A DNA stretch of 64,000 nucleotides from Pseudomonas trivialis. Its GTDB lineage: Bacteria > Pseudomonadota > Gammaproteobacteria > Pseudomonadales > Pseudomonadaceae. The DNA lies in assembly GCF_001439805.1 (NCBI RefSeq), contig NZ_JYLK01000021.1, forward strand, positions 1 through 64,000. The letters are read 5' to 3'. A program made the translations under genes and the position numbers. Position 1 is the stretch's first letter. Each line of letters starts with the position of its first letter. Below are positions 17,165-25,423 of the stretch, piece by piece. Under the pieces are notes generated by a model that was not told the origin of the DNA, searched no databases, and worked only from the letters and a program-made list of their open reading frames with translations.

Positions 17165-18202
17165 ATGAAACTCGCCCCCGCCCAACTCGCCAAACACCTG
17201 CAAGGTGGCCTTGCGCCTGTCTACATCGTCAGCGGCGATGACCCGCTGCTGTGCCAGGAAGCGGCGGACGCCATTCGCAGCGCCGCACGCCAGCAAGGCT
17301 TCGATGAGCGCCAGGTGTTCAGCGCCGATGCCAGCTTCGACTGGGGCACGCTGCTGCAAGCCGGCGCCAGCATGTCGCTGTTTGCCGAAAAACGCCTGCT
17401 GGAACTGCGCCTGCCCTCGGGCAAGCCCGGTGACAAGGGCGCGGCGGCGCTGATGGAATACTGCGCACGGCCGGCCGAAGACACGGTCTTGCTGATCAGC
17501 CTGCCCAAGCTCGACGGCAGTGCGCAGAAAACCAAGTGGGGCAAGGCGCTGGTGGAAGGCGCGCAGACGCAGTTCATCCAGATCTGGCCGGTGGACAGCA
17601 ACCAGTTGCCGCAGTGGATTCGTCAACGCCTGTCCCAATCAGGGTTGTCGGCGACGCAGGACGCTGTGGAGCTGATCGCCGCGCGGGTCGAGGGTAACCT
17701 GCTGGCCGCCGCTCAGGAGATCGAAAAGCTCAAATTGATGGCCGAAGACGGACAGATCACCGTCGAAACCGTGCAAGGTGCGGTGGCCGACAGTGCGCGC
17801 TTTGACGTGTTCGGGCTGGTGGATGCCATCCTCAACGGTGAGCCGGCCCATGCCCTGCGCATGCTTGAAGGCTTGCGCGGCGAAGGGGTGGAGCCGCCGG
17901 TGATTCTGTGGGCCCTGGCCCGGGAGCTGCGGGTACTGGCCAATATCGCCCTGCAATACAGCCAGGGCACGCCGCTGGACAAATGCTTCAGCCAGGCCCG
18001 CCCACCGGTGTGGGACAAGCGCAAGCCACTGATGAGCAAAGCCCTGCAACGGCACACGGCGCAACGCTGGACGCAATTGTTGCTCGAGGCACAGCGTATC
18101 GATGCGCAAATCAAGGGCCAGGCGGCGGGCTCGCCGTGGATGAGCCTCAGCCGTTTGTCGCTGTTGATGGCCGGCCAGCGCCTGACACTGCCCGCCGAGT
18201 AA
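17165..18202 (+). CDS. holA: DNA polymerase III delta subunit HolA
   Basis: Clamp-loader delta subunit, which opens the beta sliding clamp. The 345-aa protein has the usual three-domain AAA+-like layout with no functional P-loop. Recognisable stretches are PVYIVSGDDPLLCQEAADAI near the N-terminus, the beta-interacting region around SMSLFAEKRLLELRLPSGKP, and C-terminal RFDVFGLVDAILNGEP and QAAGSPWMSLSRLSLLMAG. It follows lptE after a 39-base gap containing a strong hairpin. Confidence 0.95.
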   Translation: MKLAPAQLAKHLQGGLAPVYIVSGDDPLLCQEAADAIRSAARQQGFDERQVFSADASFDWGTLLQAGASMSLFAEKRLLELRLPSGKPGDKGAAALMEYCARPAEDTVLLISLPKLDGSAQKTKWGKALVEGAQTQFIQIWPVDSNQLPQWIRQRLSQSGLSATQDAVELIAARVEGNLLAAAQEIEKLKLMAEDGQITVETVQGAVADSARFDVFGLVDAILNGEPAHALRMLEGLRGEGVEPPVILWALARELRVLANIALQYSQGTPLDKCFSQARPPVWDKRKPLMSKALQRHTAQRWTQLLLEAQRIDAQIKGQAAGSPWMSLSRLSLLMAGQRLTLPAE

Positions 18203-18236
18203 CCCACACTTTGCGCTATGTTTACAATTTTCAGGC

Positions 18237-18265
18237 TTTACAGCGCGGTGGCTTCGGCAGATTAT
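18237..18265 (+). promoter_or_regulatory. Putative sigma-70 promoter of arfA
   Basis: TTTACA (18237-18242; five of six matches to the -35 consensus) is followed after exactly 17 bases by GATTAT (18260-18265; four of six matches to the -10). It lies 35 bases before the arfA start in the only gap available after holA. Confidence 0.5.
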
Positions 18266-18300
18266 TTGCGCCGTTCCATCACCCATCGAGCGCATCCAAC

Positions 18301-18465
18301 ATGAGCAAAAAGCCATCCAAAAATGGCCCCAACAAGGCCAAATCCATCATCGCCCAGCCACTGTTCCGCAGCCGACAGGAACGCGCCGGCAAGGGCAAAG
18401 GCAGCTACCGCCGCGAAGCCTTCCAGTCTGACAGCTGGGAGGCTTCTTACTTTCTGGCTGCCTGA
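18301..18465 (+). CDS. arfA: Alternative ribosome-rescue factor ArfA
   Basis: 54-aa backup rescue factor for ribosomes stalled at mRNA ends lacking a stop codon. In E. coli ArfA recruits RF2 to hydrolyse the peptidyl-tRNA when tmRNA is lacking. The family core is clear: IIAQPLFRSRQERAGKGKGSYRRE, here split as PLFR (20-23) and KGKGSYRRE (31-39), followed by the WEAS motif. Two features suggest post-transcriptional control as in E. coli. A strong hairpin covers the last codons and stop, and the C-terminus is YFLAA, ending like the tmRNA tag (LAA). It lies between holA and a lytic transglycosylase gene. Confidence 0.9.
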   Translation: MSKKPSKNGPNKAKSIIAQPLFRSRQERAGKGKGSYRREAFQSDSWEASYFLAA

Positions 18466-18479
18466 AGGCAAGCGCCCCT
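18438..18479 (+). promoter_or_regulatory. arfA 3' regulatory hairpin
   Basis: The outer arms GGAGGCTT and AAGCGCCCCTCC pair (with a small bulge), and an inner GCCT-GA-AGGC element forms the tip. The stem spans the last nine codons and the TGA stop of arfA. In E. coli and several other proteobacteria such a hairpin is cut by RNase III or terminates transcription, giving a non-stop arfA message whose product is normally tagged and degraded. The same logic is inferred here. Confidence 0.6.
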
Positions 18480-18526
18480 CCGGCATGATAAGGTCTGCAC
18501 TTGATTTGTAACCCCTGGACCTGTGC

Positions 18527-19852
18527 ATGCCCTCTAGTCTTTCCCGTCGTTGGCACCTGCGCCAATTGATCGCTGCCTCCAGCCTCATTCTGCTTGTCGC
18601 CTGCGCCGAGAAACCCACCGCCGCCGACGCCCAGCCCCTGCCGAAAATCCAGACCGTGCCGGCCGTTGCGCCTGCCGTGGTTGCACCTTTGGCCGTGGAC
18701 AATCTTGATATCCAGCCCACCCAGACCTTTGCCGAATGGCAGGCCGGGTTCCGCGTGGACGCGCTGAAAGCCGGAATCACACCCGCCGTCTTCGATAATG
18801 CGTTCGCCAACGTCACCCCCGACATGGCGGTGATTCGCGCCGACCGCAGCCAGCCGGAGTTTTCCCGCCCGGTGTGGGAGTACCTCGACAGCGCCCTGTC
18901 GGCGGTGCGCGTGCGCAATGGCCAGGCGCTGCTGATCAAGTACGCCGATATCCTGCAGAGCATCGAGCAACGCTATGGCGTCGACCGCCAGGCGCTCGTC
19001 TCGGTGTGGGGCATGGAGAGTAATTTTGGCGCGTTCCAGGGCAATAACTCAGTCATCCGCTCCCTGGCCACCCTGGCCTATGAGGGCCGCCGCCCGGCCT
19101 TTGCCCAGGCGCAATTGCTCGCCGCGCTGCAGATCATCCAGCATGGCGATATCCAGGCCGACCAGATGAAAGGTTCCTGGGCCGGCGCCATGGGTCAGAC
19201 CCAATTTATCCCGACCACCTACAATACCCACGCCGTGGACTTCGATGGCGACGGCCGCCGCGATATCTGGAACAGCCCGGCCGACGCCCTCGCCTCCACT
19301 GCGCATTACCTGCAAAGCTCCGGCTGGCAGAAAGGCCAGCCGTGGGGTTTCGAGGTAAAACAACTGCCGACCAACTTCGATTACGCCCTGGCCGACGGCA
19401 GCGTGCGCAAGAGCGTGGCCGAATGGCTGAGACTCGGCATTCAACTGCCACCGGGAGCAAGCATGCCGCCCAACGTCGACCCGCTGTCCGCCGCCCTGCT
19501 GCTGCCAGCCGGTTACCGTGGCCCGGCGTTCCTGGTGCTGGATAACTTCCGCGCGATCCTCAAGTACAACAACTCCTCTTCCTACGCACTGGCGGTTGGC
19601 CTGTTGTCGGAGCGGTTCGGTGGCGGGGGTGTGATTCGGGGGGACTGGCCCAAGGATGAATTGCCGCTGAGCCGATCCCAGCGCATCGACCTGCAGGCAG
19701 CGCTGACCGCCAAGGGCTATGACGCGGGTAACCCGGACGGGATTATCGGGGCGAACACGCGCAAGGCGATTCGCGCGGCGCAGCAGGCATTGGGCTGGCC
19801 GGCGGACGGGTACGCGACGGTGAAGTTGCTGGAGTCTCTGCAGAACCGCTAG
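18527..19852 (+). CDS. Membrane-bound lytic murein transglycosylase (SltB3-like)
   Basis: Outer-membrane-anchored GH103 (MltB-family) enzyme that cleaves the MurNAc-GlcNAc bond with formation of 1,6-anhydroMurNAc. The 441-aa precursor carries a lipobox (LLVAC, Cys about 25) and a proline/alanine linker. The catalytic domain has Glu in VSVWGMESNFGAFQGNN and substrate-groove motifs QTQFIPTTYNTHAVDFDGDGRRDIW (cited here in part). A C-terminal peptidoglycan-binding domain spans about 382-441. Length, architecture and location match SltB3 (PA3992) of P. aeruginosa as I recall it. Confidence 0.92.
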   Translation: MPSSLSRRWHLRQLIAASSLILLVACAEKPTAADAQPLPKIQTVPAVAPAVVAPLAVDNLDIQPTQTFAEWQAGFRVDALKAGITPAVFDNAFANVTPDMAVIRADRSQPEFSRPVWEYLDSALSAVRVRNGQALLIKYADILQSIEQRYGVDRQALVSVWGMESNFGAFQGNNSVIRSLATLAYEGRRPAFAQAQLLAALQIIQHGDIQADQMKGSWAGAMGQTQFIPTTYNTHAVDFDGDGRRDIWNSPADALASTAHYLQSSGWQKGQPWGFEVKQLPTNFDYALADGSVRKSVAEWLRLGIQLPPGASMPPNVDPLSAALLLPAGYRGPAFLVLDNFRAILKYNNSSSYALAVGLLSERFGGGGVIRGDWPKDELPLSRSQRIDLQAALTAKGYDAGNPDGIIGANTRKAIRAAQQALGWPADGYATVKLLESLQNR

Positions 19853-19870
19853 ATTCGCTTATGGCGAATA

Positions 19871-19952
19871 CCGTCATCGGGAGCAAGCCCCCTCCCACCT
19901 TTGAACTGTGAATACATTCAACGTGTGGGAGGGGGCTTGCTCCCGATGACGG
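19871..19952. repeat. REPIN (GTGGGAGGGG class)
   Basis: Inverted 28-base arms containing GGGAGCAAGCCCCCTCCCAC and its complement flank a 26-base spacer. It lies between the convergent lytic transglycosylase and LD-carboxypeptidase genes. Confidence 0.9.
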
Positions 19953-19967
19953 CACGCCAGGCAACCC

Positions 19968-20885
19968 TTATTTAAAGACCACATCCTGCTCCAGCACCAC
20001 CCGCTGCTCCCCCGCATCCAGGCGAACCACTGCGCCCAGCGGCAACGTCAGGTTGGGATCGCAGTGCCCGCTACGCCAGCCGGCCAGTACCGGAATGCCC
20101 AGCGGTTCGAAGGTCTGCTTCAACAGCCGCGCCAACGCCATGCTGTCCACCCCTGCCACATCCCCCACCAATACACCGGCCACCTGCGCCAGCTTGCCGG
20201 CCAGACGCAAGTGCGTCAGCAGGCGGTCGATGCGGTAGATCGGCTCGTTGATGTCCTCGATAAACAGGATGATGCCTTGCGCGTCGATTTCAAACGGCGT
20301 GCCCATCACTGCGGCGATCATCGACAGGTTTCCACCCTGCAAGCGCCCACGGGCGATGCCCGGCTCAAGGGTGGTCAGCGGGAAGGCCACCGGGTGCGCC
20401 AACTCGCTGCCGACGCCCAACTGGCCGCGCAGCAAGTTGAACAACGACGACTCGGTGGGTGGCTGTTTGTCGCCCAGCAGATCGGCATTGAGCATCGGCC
20501 CGTGGAAGGTCACAAAGCCCGCATACCGGTTGATCGCCAGGTGCAAGGCGGTGATGTCGCTGTAGCCGACAAAGGGTTTGGGGTTGGCGCGCAGCAGGCC
20601 GAAATCCAGGCTGTCGAGTAGACGTGGCGTGCCGTAGCCGCCGCGCAGGCAGAAGATGGCATCGATATCGGGGTCGGCGAAGGCGGCATGGAGGTCGGCG
20701 AGGCGGGTTTTATCGCTGCCGGCGAGGTAGCCGTCGCGTTCATACACGCCGGGGTAGATGCGCAGCTCGTAGCCACGATTGCGCATCCATTGTTCGGCTT
20801 TTTCCACGTCCAGCGCGGCGGGGCCGGCCGGGGCGATCAGGGCGATGGTGCCTTCGGGGCGCAGTGCGGGTACGGCGGCGTTCAT
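19968..20885 (-). CDS. ldcA: LD-carboxypeptidase LdcA (S66 family)
   Basis: Cleaves the terminal D-Ala from L,D-linked tetrapeptides during murein recycling in the cytosol. The 305-aa protein has the S66 triad: Ser in VGYSDITALH, Glu in LFIEDINEPIYRIDR, His in SGHCDPNLTLPLG. The internal ATG (MNAAVPALRPEG) is chosen because the longer frame upstream runs through a REP element and reads as low-complexity non-family sequence. It is flanked by REPs on both sides, so it is likely transcribed alone. Confidence 0.94.
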   Translation of the reverse strand: MNAAVPALRPEGTIALIAPAGPAALDVEKAEQWMRNRGYELRIYPGVYERDGYLAGSDKTRLADLHAAFADPDIDAIFCLRGGYGTPRLLDSLDFGLLRANPKPFVGYSDITALHLAINRYAGFVTFHGPMLNADLLGDKQPPTESSLFNLLRGQLGVGSELAHPVAFPLTTLEPGIARGRLQGGNLSMIAAVMGTPFEIDAQGIILFIEDINEPIYRIDRLLTHLRLAGKLAQVAGVLVGDVAGVDSMALARLLKQTFEPLGIPVLAGWRSGHCDPNLTLPLGAVVRLDAGEQRVVLEQDVVFK

Positions 20886-20905
20886 CCATGTTCTCCATGC
20901 AAAAA

Positions 20906-20993
20906 GTGGGAGGGCGCGTGCTCCCGATGGCGGTGTGACAGTCAATACATCAGGTGACTGAAACACCGCTATCGGGAGCACGCCCCCTCCCAC
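20906..20993. repeat. REPIN variant (GGGCGCGTGCTCCC)
   Basis: Inverted arms of about 31 bases flank a 26-base spacer. The core carries GCGCGTGC where most copies in the window have GGGCTTGC, so it is a variant of the main family. It separates lipA from ldcA on the same strand. Confidence 0.88.
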
Positions 20994-21037
20994 ATTGGCC
21001 CTTGCTGCACTTCAGGCCTGCGGTGTGACTCAGCGCT

Positions 21038-22066
21038 CTAGGCGGAAACCAGGCTGGCCTTGACCAGTTTGGCCTGCTCGTCGGCGTGGTACGACGAACG
21101 TACCAACGGGCCCGACGCCACGTTCTTGAAGCCCATCTTGTAGCCTTCCTCGGCGAACCAGGCGAAGACGTCCGGGTGCACGAAACGCTGCACCGGCAAG
21201 TGGCTGCGCGACGGTTGCAGGTATTGGCCAAGGGTCAGCATGTCGATATCGTGTTCGCGCATGCGCTTCATGACTTCGATCACTTCTTCGTCGGTTTCGC
21301 CCAGGCCCAGCATCAGGCCGGATTTGGTCGGGATGTGCGGCATCATCTGCTTGAATTTCTGCAGCAGGGTCAGCGACCACTGGTAGTCCGAACCCGGACG
21401 CGCGGCCTTGTACAGGCGCGGCACGGTTTCCAGGTTGTGGTTGAACACATCCGGCGGCTCGGCGGCGGTGATTTCCAGCGCCACGTCCATGCGGCCACGG
21501 TAGTCCGGCACCAGTGTTTCGAGCATCACGTTCGGCGACAGCTTGCGGATTTCGCGGATGCAGTCGGCAAAGTGCTGGGCACCGCCGTCACGCAGGTCGT
21601 CGCGGTCCACCGAGGTGATCACCACGTATTTGAGTTTGAGGTCGGCGATGGCGATGGCCAGGCTTTCCGGCTCGTTCACGTCCAGCGGCTTCGGACGGCC
21701 GTGGCCCACGTCGCAGAACGGGCAGCGACGGGTGCAGATGTCGCCCATGATCATGAACGTGGCGGTGCCGCCGGAGAAGCATTCGCCCAGGTTCGGGCAG
21801 GACGCCTCTTCGCACACGCTGTGCAGCTTGTGTTTGCGCAGCAGGGCCTTGATACGGTCGACTTCCGGCGAAACCGGGATGCGCACGCGGATCCAGTCGG
21901 GTTTCTTCGGCAGTTCGGTGGTGGGAATGATCTTGACCGGGATGCGTGCAACCTTCTCGGCGCCACGCAGCTTGACGCCGGCTTCCACCTTGGCACGCGG
22001 GGCCGGGGCCGGACGCTCGGTGATGTCCAGCGTCGGGATCATGGTTTGCACTGCATCAGTAGTCAT
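21038..22066 (-). CDS. lipA: Lipoyl synthase LipA
   Basis: Radical-SAM enzyme that inserts two sulfurs into octanoyl groups on E2 and GcvH proteins. The 342-aa protein shows the auxiliary cluster motif CEEASCPNLGECF, the radical-SAM CxxxCxxC motif CTRRCPFC, and the C-terminal RSSYHADE serine used as an auxiliary-cluster ligand. It lies directly downstream of lipB, separated by 2 bases, so octanoyl transfer and sulfur insertion are encoded together. Confidence 0.98.
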   Translation of the reverse strand: MTTDAVQTMIPTLDITERPAPAPRAKVEAGVKLRGAEKVARIPVKIIPTTELPKKPDWIRVRIPVSPEVDRIKALLRKHKLHSVCEEASCPNLGECFSGGTATFMIMGDICTRRCPFCDVGHGRPKPLDVNEPESLAIAIADLKLKYVVITSVDRDDLRDGGAQHFADCIREIRKLSPNVMLETLVPDYRGRMDVALEITAAEPPDVFNHNLETVPRLYKAARPGSDYQWSLTLLQKFKQMMPHIPTKSGLMLGLGETDEEVIEVMKRMREHDIDMLTLGQYLQPSRSHLPVQRFVHPDVFAWFAEEGYKMGFKNVASGPLVRSSYHADEQAKLVKASLVSA

Positions 22067-22068
22067 AA

Positions 22069-22716
22069 TCAGTCGATTCCGCCCGTGAGGGTCGTCTGCT
22101 CAGCATAGTCGAGGTGTTTGACGAGCTGCGCGCGCAGCCGGGCACTTACCTCGGCAAATTTAATCGGTGTGGCGTGTTCGCTCAGTTGCGTCATCGCAAG
22201 CCCCGCATAACCACAGGGGTTGATGCGACGAAATGGCGCCAGGTCCATGTCCACATTCAGGGCCAGGCCATGAAAGGAACAGCCATGGCGGATGCGCAAC
22301 CCCAGCGAGGCGATTTTCGCGCCGTCCACGTACACGCCGGGTGCATCGGGCTTGGCTGCGGCGCTCACGCCATAACTGGCCAGCAGCTCGATCAGGCAAG
22401 TCTCCATGCGGCTCACCAGGTCGCGCACGCCAAACCCCAGCTTGCGCACATCCAGCAGCAGGTAAGCCACCAGTTGGCCGGGACCATGGTAAGTCACTTG
22501 GCCACCTCGGTCGACCTGCACCACTGGAATATCACCCGGCACCAGCAGGTGCTCGGCTTTGCCGGCCTGGCCCTGGGTGAACACCGGCGGATGCTCCACC
22601 AGCCAGATTTCATCCGGGGCCGAAGTGCCGCGCTCGTTGGTGAAGCGCTGCATGGCATGCCACACGGGCTCATAGGCCATCTGGCCAAGCTCGCGAAAGC
22701 CCAGGACTGCGGGCAT
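22069..22716 (-). CDS. lipB: Octanoyl-[ACP]:protein octanoyltransferase LipB
   Basis: Transfers octanoate from acyl carrier protein to lipoyl domains, the first step of lipoate synthesis. The 215-aa protein has the motifs RGGQVTYHGPGQLVAYLLLD and GAKIASLGLRIRHGCSFHGLALNV (cited in part), with the catalytic Cys in NPCGYAGL and Lys in GAKIAS. I place the start at the ATG overlapping the preceding stop (TGATG), which implies translational coupling to the ybeD-like gene. An adjacent GTG one codon upstream is also in frame. Confidence 0.96.
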   Translation of the reverse strand: MPAVLGFRELGQMAYEPVWHAMQRFTNERGTSAPDEIWLVEHPPVFTQGQAGKAEHLLVPGDIPVVQVDRGGQVTYHGPGQLVAYLLLDVRKLGFGVRDLVSRMETCLIELLASYGVSAAAKPDAPGVYVDGAKIASLGLRIRHGCSFHGLALNVDMDLAPFRRINPCGYAGLAMTQLSEHATPIKFAEVSARLRAQLVKHLDYAEQTTLTGGID

Positions 22717-22991
22717 CACAACACCATGTGCACGAAGCCGGTGGCCCGTAGTTCACTGTTGATGTCGTAGAGCTGTTCCTGGCCGGTCGCAACGATGTGC
22801 AACTGGATCGTGGTGTATTTACCGTTGGTGCTCGAACGCTCGTCCACCCGGTTGTCGTTGATCGTCGCGTGTTTACGCACGATCTCGAGGATCTTGTCCT
22901 TGTTGCCTGCACCGGTATCGCTGATCACCTTGACGGGATAGTCCGTCACCGGGAACTCGATCTTTGGCGCCTTTACTTCTTTATCGGTCAT
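22716..22991 (-). CDS. YbeD-like DUF493 protein
   Basis: 91-aa ACT-like alpha/beta protein of the DUF493/YbeD family, of unproven function and commonly encoded next to lipB. Typical stretches are PKIEFPVTDYPVKVI, DKILEIVRKHATIND and KYTTIQLHIVATGQEQLYDI, followed by the terminal RATGFVHMVL. The start MTDKEVKAP was chosen 49 codons inside a longer frame, whose upstream part has no family character. Its stop overlaps the lipB start. Confidence 0.93.
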   Translation of the reverse strand: MTDKEVKAPKIEFPVTDYPVKVISDTGAGNKDKILEIVRKHATINDNRVDERSSTNGKYTTIQLHIVATGQEQLYDINSELRATGFVHMVL

Positions 22992-23076
22992 GGCAGAACA
23001 GCCTCGCAAGCGGTAAGCCGTGGCGACGGGCAAAGCCCCGCGTCGGATCAACGCGGGGCTTTGCAGGTGCGCACAA

Positions 23077-24234
23077 TCAGTTGAACAAGCCGTAGAAGAA
23101 TAGACGGATGCTATCCCACACGCGGCGGAAGATACCACCTTCGTCGACGGCGTCGAGCGCGATCAGGTCGGCGCTGTGCACCACCTTGTCGTCCAGCTTC
23201 ACTTCGACTTTACCGATCACATCGCCCTTGGCGATAGGCGCAACCAGTTGCGGGTTCATGGTCATGCTGGCAGCCAGTTTCTTCAGCTGGCCTTTAGGCA
23301 TGGTCAGGGTCAGGTCGTCGGCCAGGCCGGCCTTGACCTGGGAGGTCGCGCCCTTCCACACCGGTGCGGTCGCAAGCTCGGCGCCCTTCTGGTAGAACGT
23401 CTGGGTTTCGAAGAAACGGAAGCCGTAGGTCAGCAGCTTTTGCGTCTCGGCCGCACGGGCCTGCTCGCTGTTGGTGCCGAATACCACGGCGATCAGGCGC
23501 TGGCCATCACGAACAGCGGACGACACCATGCAGTAACCGGCTTCGTCGGTATGGCCGGTTTTCAGGCCATCGACGGTCTTGTCACGCCACAGCAACAGGT
23601 TGCGGTTGGGCTGCTTGATGTTGTTCCAGAAGAATTCCTTCTGGGAGTAGATCGCATAGTGCACAGGGTCGACGCGGATGATCGCGCGAGCCAGGATCGC
23701 CATGTCGTGAGCCGACGAATAGTGCTCCGGGTTCGGCAGGCCGGTCGGGTTCATGAAGTGGCTGTTGGTCATGCCCAGGTCGCTGGCGGTCTTGTTCATC
23801 ATGTCGGCGAACGCGTCTTCGCTGCCGGCGATGTGTTCGGCCAGGGCCACGCTGGCGTCGTTACCCGACTGGATAATGATGCCGTGCAGCAGGTCGCTCA
23901 CGGTGACTTGCGAGCCGACCTTGATGAACATCCGCGAACCGCCGGTACGCCAGGCGTTTTCGCTGACGGTGACCGGATCGTTCTCGCCGATCTGGCCGCG
24001 ACGGATTTCCAGGGTCGCGATGTAGGCGGTCATCAGCTTGGTCAGGCTGGCGGGCGGCAGGCGCACATCACCGCCGTTCTCGACCAGCACGTTGCCGCTG
24101 GCGGCATCCATGAGGACCCAGGCCTTGGCGGCCAGTTGCGGGGAAGCCGGCACCATTTCAACCGCCCAGGCGGCCGGGGTGATGATCAGCGAGATAAGCA
24201 GGCACGTGCGTTTGGCTAAGGTGGTGATGTTCAT
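23077..24234 (-). CDS. dacC: D-alanyl-D-alanine carboxypeptidase (PBP5/6 type)
   Basis: Periplasmic low-molecular-weight penicillin-binding protein that trims pentapeptides to tetrapeptides. The 385-aa precursor has a signal peptide (to about residue 24). The active-site motifs are SLTK (PPASLTKLMTAY), SGN (IQSGNDASVALAE) and KTG (DGLKTGHTDEAGY). A PBP5 C-terminal beta domain follows, with a terminal amphipathic helix (RRVWDSIRLFFYGLFN) for membrane attachment. It lies upstream of ybeD-lipB-lipA and downstream of rlpA on the same strand. Confidence 0.95.
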   Translation of the reverse strand: MNITTLAKRTCLLISLIITPAAWAVEMVPASPQLAAKAWVLMDAASGNVLVENGGDVRLPPASLTKLMTAYIATLEIRRGQIGENDPVTVSENAWRTGGSRMFIKVGSQVTVSDLLHGIIIQSGNDASVALAEHIAGSEDAFADMMNKTASDLGMTNSHFMNPTGLPNPEHYSSAHDMAILARAIIRVDPVHYAIYSQKEFFWNNIKQPNRNLLLWRDKTVDGLKTGHTDEAGYCMVSSAVRDGQRLIAVVFGTNSEQARAAETQKLLTYGFRFFETQTFYQKGAELATAPVWKGATSQVKAGLADDLTLTMPKGQLKKLAASMTMNPQLVAPIAKGDVIGKVEVKLDDKVVHSADLIALDAVDEGGIFRRVWDSIRLFFYGLFN

Positions 24235-24412
24235 CCGTCTCTCGAAATTGCGTATGGAAACTTGCCCTCGCGGGCAAAACTTATTCAGACAGCCCGTTGC
24301 CAGACTGTCGCGTGTTCGATTGCCTGCTCACCCCTTGCCCCTGGGTTTTTGTTGTTCAACGAGCCAGCAACCAGGGTTCGAGCCCCGCAGGAGCCTGAAC
24401 CTTCAATCGGGA

Positions 24413-25423
24413 TTATTCGGCGGTGACCAGCTTGGGCTGCCCCAGGTTGGCCAGGCGTACGCTGTTCTGCACCTGCGCGACCTCGCTCGGCGAGCCGATC
24501 GGGCCCATGCGCACGCGGTGCAGGGTCTGCTGGTTACGCACGATGGAACTGATGAATACCGGCGCGTTGACCATGCCACTGAGCTTGGACCTTAACAGTT
24601 CTGCCGCATCCGGGTTGGCGAAAGCGCCCACCTGCAGGAATTGCCCGCCGGCCATGGACGCGCCAGGTGCGGCATGGGGCACGACCACGGTGTCCGGGGC
24701 GTGCTGCGCAGGCGGTGGCGTCCACTGTTCGATCTTGCCGGTGGAGGCAGTCACTTGCGGCTGCACGGTGCGCGGCTCGTTGAGCATCAACGGCGCCGGT
24801 TTGCCACGCTGGGCCCAGTATTGGGCCGGGTCGATGCCTTCGACCTTGACCCGCGCGGTGCCGGTTTCGGCATAGCCGAGTTTCTTCGCAGCGGCATAGG
24901 ACAAGTCGATGATACGGTCGGAGTAGAACGGCCCACGGTCGTTGACCCGCAGGATCACCGTGCGGTTGTTGTCCAGGTTGGTCACCCGCACATAGCTGGG
25001 CAGCGGCAATGTCTTGTGGGCCGCGCTCATGCCGTACAGGTCATAGACCTCGCCATTGGCGGTGTTCTGACCGTGGAACTTGGTGCCGTACCAGGACGCC
25101 GTGCCCGACTGGACGTAGGTTTTGGAGTCCTGCAGCGGGAAGTAATTCTTGCCCAGCACGGTGTAGGGGTTGGCCTTGTAGGGGCCGGTGTGCAGGGTCG
25201 GCGTGGCATCCGGGATCTTCGACACGTCCACGTCCCACCACGGCGCGCCGTCCTTGTGCGCACGGTTGATGTCCAGGCCCGGCTGAGCGCGGACGATTGC
25301 GCCACCGGCCTTGGGCACCGGCCCACGACTGGTGGGGGTGGACGTGGAACAACTGACAACCAGCAAGGACAACGCGGCAAACGCCACCAGCTTGAGCGGT
25401 TTATGGAACGGCGATGCCCGCAT
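24413..25423 (-). CDS. rlpA: Septal lytic transglycosylase RlpA
   Basis: Outer-membrane lipoprotein that cleaves denuded (stem-less) glycan strands, mainly at the septum. The 336-aa precursor has a lipobox (LLVVSC) and a double-psi beta-barrel domain around TASWYGTKFHGQNTANGE and NRTVILRVNDRGPF with its catalytic Asp. The C-terminal SPOR domain (about 255-332) binds denuded peptidoglycan. Its start codon shares one base with the mltB stop, suggesting coupled translation. Confidence 0.96.
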   Translation of the reverse strand: MRASPFHKPLKLVAFAALSLLVVSCSTSTPTSRGPVPKAGGAIVRAQPGLDINRAHKDGAPWWDVDVSKIPDATPTLHTGPYKANPYTVLGKNYFPLQDSKTYVQSGTASWYGTKFHGQNTANGEVYDLYGMSAAHKTLPLPSYVRVTNLDNNRTVILRVNDRGPFYSDRIIDLSYAAAKKLGYAETGTARVKVEGIDPAQYWAQRGKPAPLMLNEPRTVQPQVTASTGKIEQWTPPPAQHAPDTVVVPHAAPGASMAGGQFLQVGAFANPDAAELLRSKLSGMVNAPVFISSIVRNQQTLHRVRMGPIGSPSEVAQVQNSVRLANLGQPKLVTAE

